DNA of 64,000 bases from Crambe crambe (taxonomy: Eukaryota; Porifera; Demospongiae; Poecilosclerida; Crambeidae), in NCBI GenBank assembly GCA_963924555.1, contig OZ004586.1, positions 5,476,501-5,540,500 on the forward strand, given 5' to 3'. Shown here piece by piece: positions 50,201 to 59,248 of this stretch; positions within the stretch are counted from its first letter, which is position 1; each line of letters begins with the position of its first letter. Both the position numbers and the translations under genes were made by a program. The notes below the pieces were generated by a model. That model made no database searches, was not told where the DNA came from, and saw only the letters and a list, made by a program, of their open reading frames with translations.

Positions 50201-53200
50201 AGGTACATGCATAACAAAAGTAAAGGCCTTAAAAATTATAGGTCGATGGCATTATAAACTGTATTGATATGAGCTCCATCAGCATTAGGCCTTCCAGATC
50301 AGATTCATTTCAGCTCATACAATATTATGATGAAACCTCTAATGAACTACATAGCTACAATTAACTTATCACAGCATCCAGTTACCTATAATAAAATGAT
50401 AGGTGATGAACAAGGAAAAATATTTATTCTAAATAAAAAAGAAAAGTAGGAATGGCTGTGTGTGGTTCAGCAACAAGAGAGTGAACTTCAGTCAAGTCCA
50501 TCAGCAAACTATAAGCTAACTATTCCTACTTCACACCCATCTTGGTCTGTCGGCATATCTGACTGGATATAGTGGCTATTGGCTGGGGTATTGGTGAATT
50601 TTTACAAACTTGTGTCCATAAATGCAGAAGAGTCTGTTGTTCCCTCAGGTACGGAGTAGACAGCTATGGAGGGGATCTGGAAGTCTTCAAGAACTGAAGT
50701 GATCAGTGCTTTCAGCAGTTCATTTTATAGCTAGAAATTTGTGTCTAGGAAGCTAGATCAATTCAATCCATAGTTATCTTATAAGTATGCAAACTAGGAT
50801 GTGAAATTATTTTCAACAACGTAAGTTTAACACAAAAAAAGAAGCAGTCTTTTTAGATTCAAGTGGTGTTAGCCTCACAGTAACTACCTTGCTTTTCCTA
50901 GATCTTAAGAGTAGCGACTATAGATAAGTCCACCACAGTGGTCTTCGTAGCTTCAGTAGTCTCGATATCAAAAATGTATGCAAGCTTGCAAAAATCATCT
51001 CACAAGCACTCGGAAAAGAAATTACAAAGGGGTGTTTAGCAGGCCCACTTGACCCTAAGGATTTCCCTAGTGTCCAGATTAACAGCCTTGGTGCAGTTCT
51101 CAAAAACTATTCACAGAACAAATGGCGCTTGAGACCTTACTCACCCTAAAGGTCAGAGTGTGAATTACATTGACCGCACCTCTTGCTCCTTATCATACAT
51201 TAAAGTGGATGACATTGTCCAGCATGTTCTATCAGTAGGTAGAGGATTGCAAGCTCCATACCTGGAGCATTTCTTTATTATTACTGACCTGGTGCTCAGG
51301 ACCTATCATTCCGCATGGATACCAACTCATCTTTGGGTCTACTTTTAAAAAGGATGGTCCAACAAGCTGTATTATATTCTTGGGCATAGAACTAGTTAGA
51401 GTTCAGACTGCCCCAACTCAAGCTTCTGTGCTTCAAGCGAGACTGAAATGTTGCATGAAACGGGACCTAGAGCCCCTCATTGGCTACATACATGATGCTA
51501 GCATAGTCGCCCAGGCCACATTCATCAGTACATGACATCTTAACTTCAAAATACTTACTCAATAACTAATGTTTTGACCTGCTTCATCAGGATGATACGA
51601 AATCTAAACAATGATACATGGTGAGAACCAGTCATAACATTACATCACTAGTCTACCCTCATCACATGTTATTGTTAGTTTTTCGGATCACCCTGATGAA
51701 GGCCTAGCTATTTTTGAAGCTAGTATTTTGAAATATATATGTAGCTAGCTGAAGATAGCAACGACAACTGTTTTTGCAAGTGACTGATGAACTGGCACAG
51801 GGTGTGCTCTGTGGCTGGAGGCTGATTGCTGGAGGCATAGGAGCACATGGTGTTGCTGATTGAAGATAGTGTTGAACATCTTGCTTCAGATTTGTGATGT
51901 CCAGTCTGGGCTGCCACAGCTCTGTCAGTTTATTGGGACCATCTGTGCTGGAATCACTTCGCATCACAGAAAAGGAAACTACCCACCAAATCTCTCTACT
52001 TCAACCCCCACACTACAAGGTATGCCGACTCAGCACATTTATTTCGTTGTGTATGGTATAAACACACTAAATGTGTTAGTGGTAATCTCACATTGACCAT
52101 TCATTACTAAGTTTTCTTCAGTCTTCTTTCCCAGGCCACCCGAGGCTAATTCTGCATCATCAAAAGCCCATTCTGTCTGCTACTCACTTGCCAGGCTTAG
52201 ATAATGACCTGCTCATATCTCTTCTCCCACTACCCACAGGCCAACCCCATGCTCTCCACCATCCCACCCACCCACCCTGGAAGCTCAGTCAGACGTCACA
52301 TGGTCGCATTGCTTCATTGAGCAATGGGATCAGGTGAATTTTGCTGATAAAATACAGGCAGCGCATCAGGCTCATGACTGCAGGGACTTTGCTAGTGCAT
52401 GTATTCAGAATGTGAACTACTGCTCATTATTGCAATGCTTTTTTCCCACTCCGGACCATTGTGTGCAGCTGCCATGACTATGGGGATTAGTTCTTTCACC
52501 ATGATGTGGTATCCCTAGGTATCCACTTCTACCACATCTGCCAAGCCAACAATGATATCTTCCTTAACGAAATGCAGAAGTTCAACTATGTCCTCCATGG
52601 CATCAAAATCAAGGAAGCAAAGAAAGGACCCTTACTCACTCAATGCCTACCGGTAGCCCCCCTGATATGTTCATGTAACATATTCGATTGGGAAGCAAAG
52701 CAGTTGGTGAAAGTCATTTGTACTTCAACTTTTTAGGCTAAGATATTGCTGTCAATATGAAGTGGTGCAGCTGGAGGATGTATAATGCTTACAACAAGTA
52801 CTTAGACACTTTCCAAGACTGACTCCTTCCACCTGTCATGTCATATTACACATAGTCAGAACAGATGCACAACTCAACACTACATTGGTGGAAGCAGCCC
52901 AGGCTTGCTCAAGATAACTCCCCTTTACAAAATCAAAATTTACTTCAAGATTTAGAATCCAATAAGGGATAGATCACACACAGTAAGTTCTGTATTGGGG
53001 CTGCTACTATGGCAGCTTATAAAGGAATCGAAGATTCCATGATACAGACCCTAGGTTGGTGAAAGAGCTGTCATACATTCTCATACCTCCAAACAACTGA
53101 GCCTCATCTTGGCATCCAAATCACAATCATCATAATCATAATTATTATGGCTTAATTTATTATTTTGGTCACATGCAGAATACAACAACAAACAATTTAT

Positions 53201-56200
53201 ACCTCTCTCCTTGGGGGTAGGACTTGGCCAATATCTGGAAGCTCCCCGCCACATGACTCAAGTTAGTCAAAAAATCCATGCTTAATAATTATTTGCCCTG
53301 AGGGTGAGGCATCTGCATAGTTAGCCGTGTATCATGCGCATGTGCATGGAGCTGCACCGGCCCAGCTGACCCCAAAGGAGAGGTGTGGTATTGTGGTGGC
53401 ACTACACAGACAGCTCTGGCGTACATTTAGGCATGTGCACAATTATTAGGAGATTAGCAAACACTATAATCATAACCTTAAACATGATCAAAAATATAAA
53501 GTGTGGATATAGCTATTAATCTTACTTGTCAATTGAGAGCATTTTCCACAAGTTGGCCTTACTGATTTGAGAAGCTGCACCCTGACCTACCACATCAATA
53601 ATACTGAAAGAAGGAAATGCTCCATTAAATCTGATATCACATAAACTATGTCCATCTGCATTGCTCTCTGTAACAGTAATACAATAAAGATTAGTGATAT
53701 AAACTTGCATCCCTGGCTACATATTTATAGTAGTATAGACCTGAAGTTTAATTACCTTCTTCAAAGTGAGAAATCTGCTTATAGCTGATGGTGTAGTGAT
53801 GAAGGACATTCTGGCATGCATGAACTGTCACTTTGCATTGGATAGTAGATCGGGTATGAATAACACCACGCATTGGAACAACTTCAACTAAATTATCTAT
53901 TATACAATAATGATCTCTGATACCATTATATCTATGAGTTGATGCTAGTTTACTTATTGGACAGACTACTTAGCTCAAGAAGTTGGGAAATGTGTTATTG
54001 AAATTAGGTTTCGTTCATGAATTTTGCCATCCCTACATGTCTAGAATATGGGTCCCAGCTATTAAATCACGAAGTATTAATTTCCAGTAAACATCACTCG
54101 ATTTTAAACAGGAGTACAAACTATCTGCCTTTTAATTAATGCGATACAAATCTCAAACCCATGTTTTAATTTCTCCAGAAGAACCTCATATGCTCAAGTA
54201 ATTGGTTCAGGCATAACCCAAGTACACAGAGAGTAATAGGCTCTCTGTCTATAGGGATAAAAAAATATGTACGTTTAGCTAAATACTAAATAAGGATTAC
54301 CTGAATCTTTGTGATCCGTTTGCTGGTTGATACTCAAAGCATATTGCAGGTCACAAGATCCCATATTGGTTAATGAGAGGTAGTCATGCTTAGATGTACC
54401 AACAATCACAGTGCCAAAATCATGGCTTGATGTACCACACTAATTAAATATAATAACACTATGCTGAATAAGAGCAGTCTGGTTGAGTTTGTCTCAAGGC
54501 AGATATATTTATATCTAAATTCCAAAATGCCCCAGATGCACATAATGTGCAAAAATCATCATAATACAGGTGCCAGGCCTATCTACATAGCTAAGTGCTT
54601 TGTGGAATATGTGTATCTATAGCTGCTTGGTTGGAACAGACACCAAAATTGTTAAAGAAGCACAAACCAGTCAGAGCCTATCAGCTCTAAAGGTTAAAAA
54701 AATAAGAATTGAAACAACAACAACCAAAAACATCAGATGCTCATTGACTTGCTTGCTTGCTTACTATTGTTGCACATTGTCCTAGTTATCTTGACCATTA
54801 AGAAACCTTTAGGGCCCCTTTATTGTAATCAGGCTGCTACGACCCAGTGCCTTTGAGTTTCTAAGTACAATTATGAGATGTAAGTGGTGGCAGGTATGCT
54901 TGTACATTAAAACATAGTTGGCTTAGCCTCGTACTCAGGCCCAATCAAAGAAAATCTGGTGCATGTGCAAGCAGTGTGTACCAGGGCCTATTTTCCCCCT
55001 CCCCCCGAAAAAAAAAAGGGCCTGGGTATGAGGCTAATAGTTGGCTGTGCCGACTAGAGCTATCTGATTGGTCAGTTAGAGGGCATTATATATCATAGAA
55101 CCATCAAGGAGACTAAACTTAGTAGTCCTAGAGCTCTCAGGGCATAGGGTCACAGATCTCAGGATATTAGTTACTGCTATTATAGCCCTACAATAACCAC
55201 ACATGCAGTTATCAATACTATTTCTTTGAAATGGCAGTTACTATGGCTATAAGTTACTTAGGAACCCTAATAGCACCCTTGCTTTGCTTGGGCTGCCACC
55301 CTGAATATATTTGGTCTCTATCCCACAAAAATTCCTGGTATAAAGTAATATGTACCTGAAGAACTGCTGTTTTGCCAACACCATAGATATCAACAATTGC
55401 CTTGTACTTTCTTGGTGAATTCAAGGGTGACTCTTCAGCTAATTTTATAGATGTCAGCAAAATTGAACTTAGTTCATAATTTTTTGCCTCAAGTGGAGAA
55501 AAATACCATCTATGTTCCTAGAGCAATAGTATCCAAATTGGTACTTAATATGTATGATCACTCCATAGTATGTACCTGAATTTCATAAGGAAGAATGGTT
55601 CCACTTGATGAATGAACCTTTACTATTTTGGATTGTGCAAGATTTGAGTGCTTCCACTCAAATCTAAATAACAAATATAAGCACATTGTTAACTGCAATT
55701 GACGGACTTTAATAAATAAAGTAGGGAAAGATTACATACCAAGTAGAAAAAAAAGAAAGATGTAAATTAATAAATAATCATAGCGTGTTTCTTCCCTGAG
55801 TACCTCAGCACTTCACTGCCATCATGGATTAGCGATTTTGTTCTTCTTCATGCTATTAACTTAGAGCACCTAACTCAACTTCGTTTTGGAGTACACATAA
55901 GATCAAAAATTGCACTACCTTCTGCATGCTGATGATCCTTTATCATATGTAACTGCCATGTGTAGCTCATTAATTTTCAATCTAGTTACTGAGAATACTT
56001 TTTTGTTCGAGTGATTTTGATACTATACTTTACTACGTGATAAAACTTAAAATTTCAATAACAAATTATGATCTGCAAATTAGGTGGGGAGCTAATAGGA
56101 TGGATCCTCTTTTGTTCTTAGTTGAGGCTGCTAACCTTAGTGGAATTCTTGACATATTTCTGATACTGTAGTAACGTGAAGATGTAGTTTCTATGCACGT

Positions 56201-59200
56201 GGGCATGAAGAATAATCGTCCCTGTACAATAACGGGTAGATCTATAATATTTTTTAAAACGTCTATATCTTCATTATACTACCCCCTATAAGCTGAGAGC
56301 CTTCCAATGCTACAACTTTACACCCCCCCCAAACCTGACATGACCTCAGTGGTTAAGAAAATTACCACATACCTTCTATGGGCCTAACTGCTTTGACTGG
56401 TTTGATGGATTTCAAAAGGGGGGGGGTATGGTTTTTCCAAAAAAAAAAGAAAGAAAAAAAGGTAGTGGAAAGCTCTCAAAGAGGGCTCTCTTTTGAGAGA
56501 TAAATCAAGCTTATAGGGGGTAGTAGGAAGAAGATATGGATGTTTTAATTTTATGGATATGTCAACCCTTAAATACTTTATATCGTTTCAGTGATTATTA
56601 ATTTACCGCATTTTCCAGAGAAATTTTTGGAGTTTCACCTGATCCAAAGAATGATAATTTCTGTATGAAAGGTGATAGCATTTGCTAAATTGTACCTAAA
56701 TTACACTCTTAACAGTAGCATACATATAATACATAAGTATAACAAGAACACTAAACAAACCTTAGTGAATACAGTTGCAGTTGAATAGAGCTGGCAATTT
56801 AATATGCACTTATATGTTCTAGCTTCCTTTGGTATCATCTGGATTGTAATGAGCTTTCTTTCATCTCTCAAAAGATCATGGGCAGGTTTAACAGTAAATA
56901 TCCTTAAAGGAGAAAAAAAATTTCAATTCAACATACAGGATAAAAGAAACTAGCTTACTTGTCACTATCTTCAGGAATATCATATACAATTGGAGCATTT
57001 CCTCCATTAGTAATCGCTACTGTTTGGTATACTGGTAGTCCAGGTATAGAAGGAGGAAAGACTACATTTGTGGTGTCAAATGCTAACCTGAGAAAGAAAA
57101 TAAGCACATATGCAATCTAAGATTAAGGGGTAGATTTAATGTATACAGATTTTGTAATGGCATAGATAGCTAGCTAGTTTGAAAATCTTGACTAGCTAAA
57201 CCTGAAAAAACAAAAACAAAAAAACAAACAACAATAAAAACAAATAAACAACAAAAACACCCTTATCTAGGTACATGGCATGTAAATTCATAAATCTTCA
57301 TTGAATTGTACTTAGACCTCGAGTAGCTAAGCATTACATAATAGTACACCCAAAAATCAGTCCTACATACAAAGTGGCCATACAATTAGTGTGCAGGCTT
57401 GATTGCTTTGCTCAATGAATCATACCAACATACTCTGGTGGAATGCTACTGAAGTCTTTGGAGAATGTGTGGCCTGATAAATGTGCTACAATACACCATG
57501 AAGGACATAGAGTCAATGGATCTACACGAGAACCATCAATGAGATCCTGCAATATTGAATGATTTCATTTTGATTCTAAATAAAATATTTATTTAAGTTA
57601 CCTTATAAAATACATAGCATTCAACATGGGTGCTATAAAATTGATTTGGATTTTCCTGAAATGAATACCAAGCAATGAATATGTTCTATGTTCTCCGATT
57701 ATATTCAAGTTATTACAAACCGGTTTAAAATATATTGTAAATGATGCCGACTTGTTCGGTAGTATCCGTCTTTCAGATGGTACAATAATAAATGATTCTA
57801 CATTGGCTATAACAATGAAATACAAATAATAAGATATTCATACCTACGTATGTGGTAGTAATGCACAGAATGGCAGTCAGTCCTAAGTAGATCATGGAAG
57901 AAAGCACTTCCTAAGAGCATGTTAGAATCATGCCATTTATGAAATCTTGTTTATCTACAGATATCTGGATCTTCAATGAGCATAGTCTAATAGCTTCAGT
58001 TTATCTATCAATCCCCAAGTGCACTGACTTTACGTGAAACAAAGGGAGTTCCACTAGCTCTGAGTATTTCTTTTATCTTTGGAAGCTCAGATTCTTCTAG
58101 ACACATTATCTAAATCTTATTGTTGTTGTTTTTTCTTTAGATAGTACAATGCATCAGCATTTCATCTACTTTGAGAAAGAGAGAGCCTATGAGCTAGGCA
58201 CCAAAATACAACTACCCTGGGAATAATTATTTGCTTCTAGATACCCCATAAGCCACCAGCTGCCATATTTACACCGGCCCAAAAGTCCACTTAGTTTATT
58301 TTTCAAAATCATCAATCCATAGGCATACAGACCTTTTAAAGCATCAGTAGCTTAATGCTTATTTAACAGCAAACATACACTTTACCATTAGGCATCAGGA
58401 CATTAATCTTAGTAGCCAGCACCCCAAAAAAGATGTTTCCATGATATCAACTTGGACAGCCAAGTAATGGGCTTTCACTGAGCCAACGACGATAACAACA
58501 AAAAGACCTATCTCAGACTCTGTCTGTGGCTCCTATCTCTGAGTTTGTTCATTCCTTAATATTACAAGACTTTCTTCTCGAGACTTTCTTCCCTTCACAA
58601 GACTTTTTTCTCAATAGTAATCTTGAAGCAAAGATATTGTGCCATCACAAGACTTAAAACCTAGCTATCTATACTCTTATGCTGAAAGCAATTGTGCATG
58701 CATGCATAAGCATACAGATGCTGATTTTGGTTTAGTATTAGAAAACCAAAACCAAAAATAAACCCACATTACCTGTCATCCACATGCAAGTGACTTCTCC
58801 ATATGTATGATTGCTTATAGCGATTGTCTATAAGACAGACAAGACCTAAATACTGTACTGCAGGCCAGTATGGAAGCTTACCTTGCCATCTGATGAAAAG
58901 GTTGGCGAACAATATCCAAATTTAATAGTATCAGTATCAGCAGTAATATGCAAAACTCCAGACTAATTATTAGAATATCAATTATACATTATTCATAGGT
59001 CAAGTATTCATTACCGGCTCATATTCAGAATGAAAGTATCTTGCAAAACCAGAAGTATAAGATACAAATTTCTCAGGAAGAGGAGGGTTAGAAAATTTTG
59101 ATTGTGATGAAGGTACCAGCGTAGCATTGATGCAGCTTGCTAATATGCCCTTATCAAGAAGTTCTCTCAGTTGCTAGAGAGGGGGGGGGGGAGAGAGAGA

Positions 59201-59217
59201 GAGAGAGAGAGAGAGAG

Positions 59218-59248
<31 letters not shown>

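Noticed and set aside
57598..57825. One continuous 75-codon minus-strand exon of CFAP65
   Set aside because: Homology and phase require a 65-bp intron (57656-57720) between two exons; the read-through frame after it does not match the family.
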